From Geobacter sp. (GTDB taxonomy: Bacteria > Desulfobacterota > Desulfuromonadia > Geobacterales > DSM-12255), in assembly GCA_009684525.1 (NCBI GenBank), contig WKKR01000005.1, forward strand, positions 186,001 to 250,000: DNA of 64,000 bases. Direction: 5' to 3'. Both the position numbers and the translations under genes were made by a program. Below, piece by piece: positions 49,937-58,634 of this stretch; the stretch's first letter is position 1, and each line of letters begins with the position of its first letter. Below the pieces are notes generated by a model that did no database searches, was not told the DNA's origin, and saw only the letters and a list, made by a program, of their open reading frames with translations.

Positions 49937-50986
49937 TTACCCCCCGGAGAAGGCCGGACTTCCTTCAAAACCGCGCAGGCACGATTTTATGGCATCGGTG
50001 ATGCTCTGCAGCTCTGTTCCGGCATAGCGGTTGCGCCCGGACTGCTTAGCCTGGTAAAGGCAGCGGTCCGCCAGCGCCACCACGTCGTTCCACCCTTTCC
50101 CCTTCGACCCCTCGGCTGCCTGGCAGGCTATCCCGCAACTCATGGTCAGCACCTTGTGGGTGCTCATCTGATGGGGGATGTGCAGTGCAGCAAGCCCCTC
50201 AAGCAGCCTGCCGACCAGGATCTCGGCCCCTGCCAAGGGGGTTTCCGGCAGGAGCAACAGGATCTCTTCGCCGCCATAGCGGTAGAGCCGGTCCGACTTG
50301 CGGATGCGGATCTGGAGATGCTCGGCGACCTTGCGCAACGCCATGTCCCCGGCCAAATGGCCGTAGCAATCATTATAGGCCTTGAAGAAATCTATGTCGA
50401 AGAGCGCCACCGAATAGTCCCTGCTGTAGCGGACCGACTGGGCGTGGGAATAAGCCAGATCGACCTCCATGGCGCGTCGATTGCCGATCCCCATGAGCGG
50501 GTCCACCATGGAAAGCGCCTTGAGCTTCTCGTTGGCCTCCAGAAGCTGCCTGGTCCGGGCGGTAATGGAGTGCTCGATGATCTCCCGCTGCTTTTCATAT
50601 ACCTGGAAATGCGACTTGGCGAGATCGGTCAGCGTCACCAGCCCTGACAGCTTGCCATCGCCATCCACCACCGGAACATGGCGCACGTTGCGGGAGGTGA
50701 TCATGACCAGCGCATCGAACAGCGTGGTATCTTCGCCAACGGCAATCAGCGGGCGGGACATGACATCACGCACCTTCAATGCCCTGATGGAGCGATCGTC
50801 CCGTTCCGCCAGCAGCCGGATGAAGTCCCGTTCCGTGACGATCCCCACCGGGACATCCTCGTCGGTGACCACCATGCAGGAATAGTGGCTGGCGAGCATG
50901 GTCTGGATCACATCCATCAGGTCCGCAGCCGGCGGGGTAACGGCAACCTCGGTGGTCATCAGACTCTTCACGAAAATGTCTTGCAT
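49937..50986 (-). CDS. CBS-pair diguanylate cyclase
   Basis: A 349-residue cytoplasmic protein. A CBS pair at about 1-125 (MTTEVAVTPP, GIVTERDFI, VMSRPLIAV, RHVPVVD) is joined by a coiled-coil-like helix to a GGDEF domain. The active site is YGGEEI, and an RxxD inhibitory site (RKSD) stands five residues before GGEE. FKAYND...GHLAGD keeps the aspartate that c-di-GMP-making enzymes have, whereas the Geobacter cyclic AMP-GMP enzymes (Hypr) carry serine there. It should make c-di-GMP under nucleotide sensing by the CBS pair. ATG 50986 follows GGGAGGG. Confidence 0.93.
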   Translation of the reverse strand: MQDIFVKSLMTTEVAVTPPAADLMDVIQTMLASHYSCMVVTDEDVPVGIVTERDFIRLLAERDDRSIRALKVRDVMSRPLIAVGEDTTLFDALVMITSRNVRHVPVVDGDGKLSGLVTLTDLAKSHFQVYEKQREIIEHSITARTRQLLEANEKLKALSMVDPLMGIGNRRAMEVDLAYSHAQSVRYSRDYSVALFDIDFFKAYNDCYGHLAGDMALRKVAEHLQIRIRKSDRLYRYGGEEILLLLPETPLAGAEILVGRLLEGLAALHIPHQMSTHKVLTMSCGIACQAAEGSKGKGWNDVVALADRCLYQAKQSGRNRYAGTELQSITDAIKSCLRGFEGSPAFSGG

Positions 50987-51327
50987 TGCAACCCTCCCAA
51001 ACACAGAGCATTTCGGCTGAATTAAGCCGTCATTCCCGGAGCGGATTGCTGCCGGATTCTCAACTTATCGGTACTACCTGAAATTACAAAAGCACCATAT
51101 GCATATTTTTTTTGCAGTAAAACAATTCTCCCATGCCGGGGATTCATCCTGCTGGTCGACAATGATTGCAGGAACTTGAAGCTGTTTCCGTGACACGGCA
51201 ACGACCGTAGCAGGCAGAGGTGTACCTCCACGCTTACGACGCGACTTGTGTGCATAAAAAACGGCTGCCTTTGCAGGCAGCCGTCCATATCGAAACGCCT
51301 CTTTCGTGCGTTTTGGCCTTCATGCAC
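50987..51327. other. Intergenic region with one terminator, no gene
   Basis: No coding sequence was recognised. Contains the terminator at 51255-51284. Confidence 0.5.
51255..51284 (-). terminator. Intrinsic terminator
   Basis: On the minus strand ACGGCTGCCT / AGGCAGCCGT with loop GCAA, followed by six T residues. It ends the gene at 51328-51687. Confidence 0.88.
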
Positions 51328-51687
51328 TTACCCTATGGGATTGCCATGGGTTTCAACGTCATAGATGTTGATCAGAGTTTCGGCAGTGTAGGGGCAGACG
51401 TTGGTGCTGACGCCCGATTTACCTTCATGGACCCATTCCACATCGTCTCCCGTCTTCCCGTGCACCCTGTGAACGCGATCTCCGCTCACCCGTTTCACCT
51501 CTCCCCACATCTCGCCCATGGTCAGCAGTTCAAGGCCGCCGATCTCCTCATCATCCGCAACCTTATCGGCAAACCGGTCGATCAGGTCGTAATCGAGGAA
51601 ATCGTCCTCTATCCGCCACCATTTCACGAACTCATGTTCGCTGCTCCGCCGTTCGTTCAACTCGTTCAGGATTTCTTTGCCTTTCAT
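51328..51687 (-). CDS. Hypothetical protein
   Basis: A 119-residue acidic soluble protein: KGKEILNELNERRSSEHEFV, a WWRIEDDFLDYDLIDRFADKV helix and TLINIYDVETHGNPIG at the end. No family or signal peptide was seen. The ATG at 51687 has GAGGAGGT seven bases upstream; 11 codons further upstream are unlikely. It has its own terminator. Confidence 0.6.
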   Translation of the reverse strand: MKGKEILNELNERRSSEHEFVKWWRIEDDFLDYDLIDRFADKVADDEEIGGLELLTMGEMWGEVKRVSGDRVHRVHGKTGDDVEWVHEGKSGVSTNVCPYTAETLINIYDVETHGNPIG

Positions 51688-51913
51688 GGTACACCTCCTC
51701 GCGATTGCCCCCATCTCCAAGGGAGCACCGCCTCACTCACTTCGATCACTATGCTCCTGTAATAATTATAGATCAGTCGCAGGATTTTGGAAATCACTAT
51801 CAGGTCGAATAATGTCCGCAGGCTGCGACGCCTATTTTCTTGATCTTGCGGCACGGAACGGCTAACCTGGCGCCTGTACCGCAACATGGGGTCCAAAACC
51901 CGGGAGGAAAACC

Positions 51914-52630
51914 ATGTGGCAGGAGATTCTGGACAAGGTCCGTGAGGGGCAGGAGCAGCTCGACCGGATGGGCAGTGACTGGTGCAATGGCTATACTGCC
52001 GGAGGGGGGCGAATCTTCTGCGCGAAGGGATGCCGGAGCTGCTGCAATCTCGTGGTGAATGCCACCTTTCCCGAAGCTCGCCGCATCGCAGAAACCGTGA
52101 CCGAACTGCAGGCCAAAAGGATCAGGACCCATGTGGAGCGTCTCCGGGCTTGCGTCCAGGGGGTCACTGACCTGAAAGCCTATCTCCGGCTGCATCGGCA
52201 GCAGATCGGCTTCTGCCCGCTCTTGGATGACGAAGGTGCATGCGGCGTCTACCTGGATCGACCCTTTTCCTGTCGCGCCCTTCTCTCCACCAAGGAGAGC
52301 CGCTGGTGCGGCGCGGACTTTGCCGCACTCTCCCCGGCGGAGAAGTCCGCATACATCGACAGCCTGGACCGGGCAGCGGTATCGTTTCCCCTCCATTACG
52401 TGGCAGCAACGCAGGATGAAGGGATGCGACAGGAATCCACCATCCTGCGGGAGATGGCGGTTCGCTTCGGGTGCTCGCTCTACGGTAACCTCCCGCTGCT
52501 CGTCCACCTCGAATACGAGCACGGGCTAAGCGAATGCCTCTCCCGTGGCGGGGATGCGGCCGAACGGCTGCTGGAAAAGGAAGGGGTTGCTTCGCCGTTT
52601 CTGCTGGTGCTCGACCATCGCCAGGACTGA
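51914..52630 (+). CDS. YkgJ family cysteine cluster protein
   Basis: A 238-residue protein with the cysteine pattern of the Fe/Zn-chelating YkgJ family: CAKGCRSCC near 36-44, then FCPLLDDEGACGVY and RPFSCR near 98-120. A further cysteine lies at W-C-G near 131. The N-terminal helix and long C-terminal helical part extend the family core. Function in the family is unclear; possibly metal-cluster transfer. Two smaller YkgJ relatives lie at 54365 and 57177. GGAGG lies before the ATG. Confidence 0.85.
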   Translation: MWQEILDKVREGQEQLDRMGSDWCNGYTAGGGRIFCAKGCRSCCNLVVNATFPEARRIAETVTELQAKRIRTHVERLRACVQGVTDLKAYLRLHRQQIGFCPLLDDEGACGVYLDRPFSCRALLSTKESRWCGADFAALSPAEKSAYIDSLDRAAVSFPLHYVAATQDEGMRQESTILREMAVRFGCSLYGNLPLLVHLEYEHGLSECLSRGGDAAERLLEKEGVASPFLLVLDHRQD

Positions 52631-52635
52631 CGCGG

Positions 52636-52672
52636 GGACAAAAGAAAACGCCCCGCTGAAAAAGCCGGGGCG
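52636..52672 (-). terminator. Terminator of the cold-shock gene
   Basis: Minus strand CGCCCCG / CGGGGCG stem with a ten-base loop, followed by TTTTCTTTT. Confidence 0.75.
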
Positions 52673-52699
52673 CCAAGAGTACATCGTCGACAGGAATAA

Positions 52700-52900
52700 T
52701 TAGATTTTGGTGACGTTTGCCGCCTGCAGCCCTTTGGGGCCTTTGACGATTTCAAACTGAACCCTGTCGCCTTCGGCAAGGGACTTGAATCCGTTGCCCG
52801 TAATGGCAGAGAAGTGCACGAAAACGTCATCGCCCTGCTCCTGCTCAAGAAAACCGAACCCCTTGCTGTCGTTGAACCACTTTACTTTTCCTGTCGTCAT
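52700..52900 (-). CDS. Cold-shock protein (CspA family)
   Basis: A 66-residue OB-fold protein. RNP1 KGFGFLEQ and RNP2 DVFVHFSAI are intact, with the N-terminal [14 protein letters not shown] typical of the family. It binds single-stranded RNA and DNA and acts as an RNA chaperone, often in cold adaptation. The start follows AGAAGGAGAAAGAGGC. The leader from the promoter near 53060 would be about 150 bases long, as for many csp genes. Confidence 0.97.
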   Translation of the reverse strand: MTTGKVKWFNDSKGFGFLEQEQGDDVFVHFSAITGNGFKSLAEGDRVQFEIVKGPKGLQAANVTKI

Positions 52901-53266
52901 GCCTCTTTCTCCTTCTGCTGCTTTGTGTAATGCACCCGTCAGGTGCGGGTGTCGCTGAAGCGCTTACGAACCGGCCAGACCCTTGTAATGCCCCGCCGGG
53001 AAAGAAATGCCCCTGGAAACTTTCAAAGTACCCCAAGGGCGAAATCTTCAAAAGATAGTGTATACTACCACACATTTTGCAATCTGGAAGCAAATAAACA
53101 GCAAGAACTCAAATATGCGACAAACAATCGACAGACTCCCCTGACTGAACCGGGTGAAATCCTCTCATGAAATGCTCAAGCAGCAGAGATACTGACTCAC
53201 TTGCCAAGATCTGCCACTCTGATTATAGTGTCACTGATCGCCACCATGCGACAAGGAGGTTTGACT
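52901..53266. other. Cold-shock leader/promoter region, no gene
   Basis: On the minus strand TTGCAA with ACTATC 17 bp later (about 53057-53085) could be the csp promoter. The leader is long and has an inverted repeat (GCACCCGTCAGGTGC, about 52931-52945). The plus-strand frame here has no support. Confidence 0.4.
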
Positions 53267-53755
53267 ATGCCGGTATATGAGTTTTATTGCAGCGACTGTC
53301 ACATGATCTTCAACTTTCTCTCTCGCCGGGTGAATACCGACCGGCAACCGGACTGCCCCAAGTGCGGCAGACCCGCACTGGAACGGCAGGTATCCCGCTT
53401 TGCCGTCTCGAAAAACCGGCCGGAGAATACCGGCGACGGGATGCCGGACATTGACGAGGCCCAGATGGAAAAGGCCATGCAGGCCATGGCCGGTGAAATG
53501 GAGGGGATGGACGAAAATGATCCCCGTCAGATGGCCCGACTCATGCGAAAACTGTCCGAAGCAACCGGCCTGAACCTGGGTGACGGCATGGAAGAGGCGA
53601 TCAGGCGCCTGGAAAAGGGAGAAGATCCGGAAAAGATCGAAGCCGAGATGGGGGATCTGTTCGATGAGGAGAACCCGTTCGGCACGGGAGGAATCAAGGG
53701 GGTGCGCCGGAAGTACATCCCGCCGGCCCACGACGACACTCTCTATACCCTCTGA
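53267..53755 (+). CDS. FmdB family zinc-ribbon protein
   Basis: A 162-residue protein. The N-terminal zinc ribbon MPVYEFYCSDC then CPKCG is the FmdB/regulatory-protein signature. A long Met/Glu/Asp-rich helical tail follows (MEKAMQAMAGEMEGM, LEKGEDPEKIEAEMGDLFDEENPF). FmdB-like proteins are small zinc-binding proteins of unsure function, first linked to formamidase/amidase gene regulation. AGGAGG eight bases ahead supports ATG 53267. Confidence 0.85.
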   Translation: MPVYEFYCSDCHMIFNFLSRRVNTDRQPDCPKCGRPALERQVSRFAVSKNRPENTGDGMPDIDEAQMEKAMQAMAGEMEGMDENDPRQMARLMRKLSEATGLNLGDGMEEAIRRLEKGEDPEKIEAEMGDLFDEENPFGTGGIKGVRRKYIPPAHDDTLYTL

Positions 53756-53851
53756 GAGCAGGAATAGGGTCGACGCATGGAAAGTTGCATGTATACCCAG
53801 CCTTGATACACTTATTCCTGAAGGCTTGCCTGACCGAAAGGAGGTTGGATC

Positions 53852-54349
53852 ATGGCTACAACCACCAAGAGGACTGGAGAAAAAGGGAAACGGACGGCCC
53901 GCAGCACCAACCCCTACCAGGTGCAGGGAAGCGCAAAAGGGGCAACAGCCTGCATCGCATGCGGAGCAATCTACCGCAACAAGAGATGGTATCCCGTCGA
54001 AGAGGCCGGTAAGGGGGAAGGGGCCGGGACGCTCACCTGCCCTGCCTGCCGTCGGATCTCCGACAAGAACCCCGCTGGCATCGTCACCCTGAGCGGCACC
54101 TACCTGGCTGCCCATGAAACCGAGATCAACAACCTGATCAGGCACGCCGAAGCCACCACACTGGCCAAGAACCCGCTCGGCAGGATCATGACGACCTCCT
54201 CGGAAAAGGGGACCATCGTCATCTCCACCACCGAGAGCAAGCTGGCACAGAAGATCGGCCGCGACATCTTCAAGGCCCATGGCGGCGACCTGCACTACCG
54301 GTGGAGTTACGATCAGGACCTGGTGCGGGTGAACTGGTCGCGCGAGTGA
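53852..54349 (+). CDS. BCAM0308 family zinc-ribbon protein
   Basis: A 165-residue protein. A basic N-terminal tail (KRTGEKGKRTARSTNPYQ) precedes a zinc ribbon, CIACGAIY and LTCPACRRISDKNPAG, then a domain with VTLSGTYLAAHETEINNLIRHAE and a C-terminal FKAHGGDLHYRWSYDQDLVRVNW, a pattern of the BCAM0308 family resembling NMD3 fragments. It may bind RNA or ribosomes; not established. AAAGGAGG precedes the ATG. Confidence 0.78.
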   Translation: MATTTKRTGEKGKRTARSTNPYQVQGSAKGATACIACGAIYRNKRWYPVEEAGKGEGAGTLTCPACRRISDKNPAGIVTLSGTYLAAHETEINNLIRHAEATTLAKNPLGRIMTTSSEKGTIVISTTESKLAQKIGRDIFKAHGGDLHYRWSYDQDLVRVNWSRE

Positions 54350-54364
54350 CGGGAAAAACGGCAC

Positions 54365-54667
54365 ATGCTATTCCCCGGCACGGTAAAGACCAAGAAACAC
54401 GGCATGCTGCTGGATCAGCCTGCCGATGACGATGACCGCTGCAGAGACTGCGACGGGGCCTGCTGTAGGGCATTCCCGAGCGTCGACCTCTCATGGGGCG
54501 AGTACGAGCAGCTCAGGATGCTGGGTGCCACTCGCCTCCAGTTCTCCATCTTCGGCCCGCACAAGCTGATCATCGACAATGGCTGCGAATTCCTCGTCAA
54601 TGGCAGGTGTTCCATCTACGCGCATCGCCCGGACGTCTGCCGGCGCTTCATCTGCACCGACGAATGA
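54365..54667 (+). CDS. Small YkgJ family cysteine cluster protein
   Basis: A 100-residue protein carrying the YkgJ cysteines: CRDCDGACCR near 26-35, CEFLVNGRCSIYAHRPDVCR near 74-93 and a final C97. Its stop overlaps the start codon of the following MFS gene (ATGA at 54664), so the two are translated together. It may supply or sense a metal; function unknown. Confidence 0.8.
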   Translation: MLFPGTVKTKKHGMLLDQPADDDDRCRDCDGACCRAFPSVDLSWGEYEQLRMLGATRLQFSIFGPHKLIIDNGCEFLVNGRCSIYAHRPDVCRRFICTDE

Positions 54668-55863
54668 CCGGTTCCCGCGGATCGCGCCTCTTTTCCGGGC
54701 TCTCCGGCAACGTGCTGGTGCTGGGTGTGGTGAGCTTCCTCACCGATGTCTCCAGCGAGATGATCTACCCGCTTCTCCCCCTCTTCCTTACCACGGTCCT
54801 GGGGGCCGGCCCCGCCTTTCTCGGCATCATCGAAGGGGTTGCCGAGTCCACCGCCGCATTCCTCAAGCTCTTCTCCGGGGTCGTGACCGACCGCACCGGC
54901 AACCGCAAGGGACTGGTGCTGTTCGGCTACGGGATCTCCTCCCTGGCCCGGCCCCTGGTCGCCTTTGCCGGGTCGGCCGCCGCGGTCCTCGCCATCCGCT
55001 GCACCGACCGGGTCGGCAAGGGGATCCGCACCTCGCCGCGGGACGCCCTCATCGTCGACTCCGTCACCCCCGACAGCCGCGGCCTGGCCTACGGCTTTCA
55101 TCGCTCCATGGACCATGCCGGGGCCCTGGTCGGCCCCCTGCTGGCCTCCCTCATCATGTACACCCTGACCCGGGACCTGCGCACGGTCTTTCTCTGCGCC
55201 TTCATTCCCGGCATGCTGGCAGTGGCGCTCATCGCCGTGAAGGTCCGCGAGGTGCCGCGCCAGCTCCCTCTCACCAACCACCGTGCCGTGCTCTCCACCC
55301 TCCCGGCCGGCAGACTGCGGAACTACCTGGCCGCCATTGTCATCTTCACCCTCGGCAACTCCTCCGACGCCTTCCTCCTCCTCAAGGCCTCCCAGGCCGG
55401 GATGCCGGCGACGCGCATCGGCCTGCTCTGGTCCTTCTTCCACCTGGTCAAGATGGCCTCCTCCCTCCCCTTCGGCTCCCTCTCCGACCGGATCGGGCGG
55501 CAGAAGGTGATCGTCGCGGGGTGGGTGGTCTATGCCACTGCCTACGCCGGCTTCGCCCTGGCCGCGACCGAGGCGCAGATATGGCTCCTGTTCGGCCTGT
55601 ACGGCCTCTTCTACGGATTCACCGAGGGGACGGAGAAGGCCTTTGTCGCCGATCTGGCCAGGGTCGAAGAGCGGGGGGCCGCGTTCGGCTGGTACCACTT
55701 CTGCGTCGGCATCGGCGCCCTCCCGGCTAGCATCCTCTTCGGCGCCGTCTGGCAGACCCTGGGAAGCCGGGCAGCCTTTGCCATCGGCGCCCTCCTGGCG
55801 TTGGCGGCCACCGTCGTCCTGGTGGCGGGGGTACGGCCGCAGCGGGACTGTACCAGCCGCTGA
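54664..55863 (+). CDS. MFS transporter
   Basis: A 399-residue major facilitator with about eleven or twelve helices. The opening VLVLGVVSFLTDVSSEMIYPLLPLFL and DRTGNRKGLVLFGY (D-R-x-G-x-R loop) followed by RCTDRVGKGIRTSPRDALI are typical of the DHA-type subfamily found next to metal-stress genes. Probably an exporter; substrate unknown. The start at 54664 overlaps the small YkgJ gene by four bases. Confidence 0.88.
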   Translation: MTGSRGSRLFSGLSGNVLVLGVVSFLTDVSSEMIYPLLPLFLTTVLGAGPAFLGIIEGVAESTAAFLKLFSGVVTDRTGNRKGLVLFGYGISSLARPLVAFAGSAAAVLAIRCTDRVGKGIRTSPRDALIVDSVTPDSRGLAYGFHRSMDHAGALVGPLLASLIMYTLTRDLRTVFLCAFIPGMLAVALIAVKVREVPRQLPLTNHRAVLSTLPAGRLRNYLAAIVIFTLGNSSDAFLLLKASQAGMPATRIGLLWSFFHLVKMASSLPFGSLSDRIGRQKVIVAGWVVYATAYAGFALAATEAQIWLLFGLYGLFYGFTEGTEKAFVADLARVEERGAAFGWYHFCVGIGALPASILFGAVWQTLGSRAAFAIGALLALAATVVLVAGVRPQRDCTSR

Positions 55864-55903
55864 TCGCCGCTCCCACCTCACCGCTGCCGGCCCTGCATGA
55901 AAA

Positions 55904-55925
55904 AAGGCCCGCGGGTGCGGGCCTT
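55904..55925. terminator. Intrinsic terminator between convergent genes
   Basis: AAGGCCCGC / GCGGGCCTT with a four-base loop. The A-rich flank (55900-55905) gives a T tract on the minus strand, so it mainly ends the alcohol dehydrogenase gene. Confidence 0.8.
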
Positions 55926-55950
55926 CCGGACGACAACGAAGGGAAGTGCG

Positions 55951-56934
55951 TCAGACGACCAGCACTCCGGCCCCGCGCAGTTGGCCGCTTCGCAGGGCAT
56001 TTAGCGCCTCGTTTGCCTGCTCCAGCGGGAAGCTCTGCACCTCGGTATGCACCGGCACCCGTGGCGCCAGGGCCAGGAATTCCTCGCCGTCGCGGCGGGT
56101 CAGGTTGGCCACTGAACGCAACACCCGTTCCCCCCAGAGCAGATCGTAGGAGAAGGCCGGGATCTCACTCATATGGATGCCGCCGCAGACCACGATCCCC
56201 CCCTTGCCCACGGCCCGCAGCGCCAACGGCACCAATTCGCCGGCAGGGGCAAAGATGATGGCGCTGTCGAGCTCCTCCGGCGGCAGGGAGTGGGCGTCTC
56301 CGGCCCAGCAGGCGCCCATTTCCAGGGCAAACGCCTGGCCGTCGCGGTCGCCGGCACGGGTGAAGGCGTAGATCTCCCGCCCCTGCCAGCGCGCCACCTG
56401 GGTGACTATGTGGGCTGCCGCACCGAATCCGTAGATCCCGAGCCGGCGCCCCTCGCCGGCCATGACCAGCGACCGGTAACCGATAAGACCGGCACAGAGG
56501 AGCGGCGCAGCCTGCAGATCCGGGTACCCCTCCGGGATGGGGAAACAGAACCGGGCATCGGCAACCAGGTACTCGGCAAATCCGCCGTTGCGCTGATACC
56601 CGGTGAAGATCGCCTGGTCGCAGAGATTCTCCCGCCCTTCGCGGCACTGGCGGCAACTCTGGCAGGTCCCCCCCAGCCAGGGGATGCCCACCCGAGCACC
56701 AACGGCCGGCATTGCCGGGCCAGCCCCGCACGCAACGACCCTCCCCACCACCTGATGACCGGGGATAAGCGGCAGACGCGGTTCCGTCAACTCGCCATCG
56801 ACGATGTGCAGGTCGGTGCGGCAGATGCCGCAGGCGCTGACACGAACCAGGACTTCACCAACGGCCGGTTCGGGAACCGGCATCTCTCGCACGACCAGCG
56901 GGGTACCGCTCTGCTCCATCACCATGGCTCGCAT
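55951..56934 (-). CDS. Zinc-dependent alcohol dehydrogenase family protein
   Basis: A 327-residue MDR enzyme. Catalytic zinc ligands: C in CGICRTDLH, H in GHQVVG and C142-type region; the structural zinc cysteines are in CQSCRQCREGRENLC (C-x2-C-x2-C-x7-C). The Rossmann part begins LGIYGFGAAAHIVTQVA (G-F-G-A-A-A instead of the usual G-x-G-x-x-G). It oxidises or reduces an alcohol/aldehyde with NAD(P). The usual GHE is GHQ, as in several bacterial aryl or propanol-preferring relatives. ATG 56934 follows AAGGAG. Confidence 0.9.
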   Translation of the reverse strand: MRAMVMEQSGTPLVVREMPVPEPAVGEVLVRVSACGICRTDLHIVDGELTEPRLPLIPGHQVVGRVVACGAGPAMPAVGARVGIPWLGGTCQSCRQCREGRENLCDQAIFTGYQRNGGFAEYLVADARFCFPIPEGYPDLQAAPLLCAGLIGYRSLVMAGEGRRLGIYGFGAAAHIVTQVARWQGREIYAFTRAGDRDGQAFALEMGACWAGDAHSLPPEELDSAIIFAPAGELVPLALRAVGKGGIVVCGGIHMSEIPAFSYDLLWGERVLRSVANLTRRDGEEFLALAPRVPVHTEVQSFPLEQANEALNALRSGQLRGAGVLVV

Positions 56935-57176
56935 GAGGATCTCCTTCAAGGGCAACGGTTCCGGCCTCGATGCGGCCGGTACAACCCTGCTCAGCAGCAA
57001 CAGGTGCAGGGATTCTATACCACCCCCCGCATCCTGCGCAACTGTTTGAATATGCGCTCATGAACGGCAACCGCAAATAATGCTTGACCATACCCACCCC
57101 GCTTCGGGTACAAAGAAACCATCACATCACTCTCGCCCCGGCAGAGTGCAACCCGGATCAACTACGGACAGTCACG

Positions 57177-57689
57177 ATGACCACCCCCATTGCGGAAGAC
57201 AACAACGAATCATTTTCCCTCTGCAGCGCGTGCGGCGGCGAATGCTGCCGGACCAAGCCGGGGATCGAGTCGCCGGAACGTTTCATCCTGAACGGCGACC
57301 TCGAAGAGGAGCTCTGCCGGGCGCTCGCATCGGGGGAATGGGTCCTTGACCGGCACATGGGGCTTCCCGTAACCGCCGAAACGGCAGGGATTCCCGACCG
57401 GATGGACCGGATCACCCTCTACCCGCGGCCGGCAACGGTCGATGAGCGGGCCAAGGGATCCGTCCTGGCCGGGGAAGGTGGCGGGATCTGCACGTTCCTT
57501 CAGGAGAACGGCTGCCGGCTCTCCTTCAGCGAAAGACCCCGGATGTGCAGGGCGCTGGAGCCGGATGGCAACTTTCACTGTACCACCGGCTGGGGCAGGC
57601 CCGACGCGGCCCTGGCCTGGTTTCCCCTGCAGGAATTGATCGGCCGTATCCTCAACCGGCTGCAGGAAGACCGCTTTCGTCAACCGTAG
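57177..57689 (+). CDS. YkgJ-like cysteine-rich protein
   Basis: A 170-residue protein: CSACGGECCR near 16-25, then ICTFLQENGCRLSFSERPRMCRALEP-type sequence near 105-125, and a late cysteine in FHCTTGW, the YkgJ pattern. The start is unsure, as no clear ribosome site precedes ATG 57177; an ATG 31 codons earlier is in frame. Third such gene in six kilobases. Confidence 0.72.
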   Translation: MTTPIAEDNNESFSLCSACGGECCRTKPGIESPERFILNGDLEEELCRALASGEWVLDRHMGLPVTAETAGIPDRMDRITLYPRPATVDERAKGSVLAGEGGGICTFLQENGCRLSFSERPRMCRALEPDGNFHCTTGWGRPDAALAWFPLQELIGRILNRLQEDRFRQP

Positions 57690-57762
57690 CGGCTTCAACC
57701 CCAAAAAGGCATGCAAACGGCCCTCTCCCGAGTGATTCCACGCAGATCGTATACACTTCATC

Positions 57763-57791
57763 TTGACCTTGCCCCCTCTCTGTGGTAAAAC
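57763..57791 (+). promoter_or_regulatory. Promoter of the carbonic anhydrase gene
   Basis: TTGACC (57763-57768) and TAAAAC (57786-57791) with 17 bp spacing, 35 bp before the GTG start. Confidence 0.6.
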
Positions 57792-57826
57792 CCGTTCGTT
57801 AAAATTATCTTAAAGGAGGCAGCATC

Positions 57827-58528
57827 GTGAAAAAAGTATCTCTCGCACTCGCCACCGTCCTGGCAGGCGCCCTTTCCTTCGGGGTGGCCCTGGCATCTTC
57901 TCATGCACCGGCACCGGCTATCACACCGGCGGAATCGTTGCAAAAGCTCATGGACGGCAACAAGCGCTATCTCTCGAACCAGATGACCGGCGTCAAGTCC
58001 GGCGATGCGGCTGCCCGCACGAAGCTCGCCGGCGGCCAAGCACCCTACGCCATCATCCTCTCCTGTTCCGATTCCCGCGTCCCCCCCGAACTGATCTTCG
58101 ATGACGGGCTGGGCGAGATCTTCGTCATCCGGGTCGCCGGTAACGTCGTCGATCCGGTCGTCCTGGGGAGCATCGAATATGCCGCCGAGCACCTGGGGAC
58201 CCCCCTGATCATGGTCCTTGGCCACGAGCGCTGCGGCGCGGTTACGGCGACAGTCAATGCCAAGGGGAAGGCGGACGGCAACATCGGCTCCATCGTCAAA
58301 GCAATCGCCCCGGCCCTGAAGAAGGCGGAAGCCGCAAAGAAAGGCGCAGCAAAGGATAAGGCTCAGTTCGTGGAAACCGTCATCGACGAAAATACCAAAC
58401 TGGTGAAGGCCAACCTGACCAAGCAGTCCAAGGTCCTGGCGCACCTGGTAAAAGAAGGAAAGATCAAGATCGTAACCGGGAAATACGACCTGGACGACGG
58501 CGTCGTTTCCGTTGTGGAAGGCCTCTAG
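57827..58528 (+). CDS. Exported beta-class carbonic anhydrase
   Basis: A 233-residue enzyme with a signal peptide (MKKVSLALATVLAGALSFG, cleavage near ALA-S). Zinc ligands and catalytic residues: CSDSR and GHERCG (H-x-x-C). It interconverts CO2 and bicarbonate in the periplasm, of use with CO2 produced by respiration and PEP carboxylase. The beta-class is usually cytoplasmic, but secreted forms exist. It starts with GTG after AAAGGAGG, and has its own promoter and terminator. Confidence 0.93.
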   Translation: MKKVSLALATVLAGALSFGVALASSHAPAPAITPAESLQKLMDGNKRYLSNQMTGVKSGDAAARTKLAGGQAPYAIILSCSDSRVPPELIFDDGLGEIFVIRVAGNVVDPVVLGSIEYAAEHLGTPLIMVLGHERCGAVTATVNAKGKADGNIGSIVKAIAPALKKAEAAKKGAAKDKAQFVETVIDENTKLVKANLTKQSKVLAHLVKEGKIKIVTGKYDLDDGVVSVVEGL

Positions 58529-58552
58529 CAGTCGATTGGTGGATCGCAGAAA

Positions 58553-58586
58553 AGAAAGGGCCTGCTCTCCGGAGCAGGCCCTTTCT
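58553..58586 (+). terminator. Intrinsic terminator after carbonic anhydrase
   Basis: GAAAGGGCCTGCTC / GAGCAGGCCCTTTC with loop TCCG, 25 bases after the stop. Confidence 0.85.
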
Positions 58587-58594
58587 ACGTTTAG

Positions 58595-58613
58595 CAGGTT
58601 GTTCAACAACCTG
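58595..58613. repeat. Palindrome CAGGTTGTT-C-AACAACCTG
   Basis: Perfect 9-bp inverted repeat whose arm matches the ends of the 123-bp element at 7849-7971. Possibly a solo or deleted copy of that repeat. Confidence 0.5.
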
Positions 58614-58634
58614 TAGGCGCCGGCAGCGTGCCGG

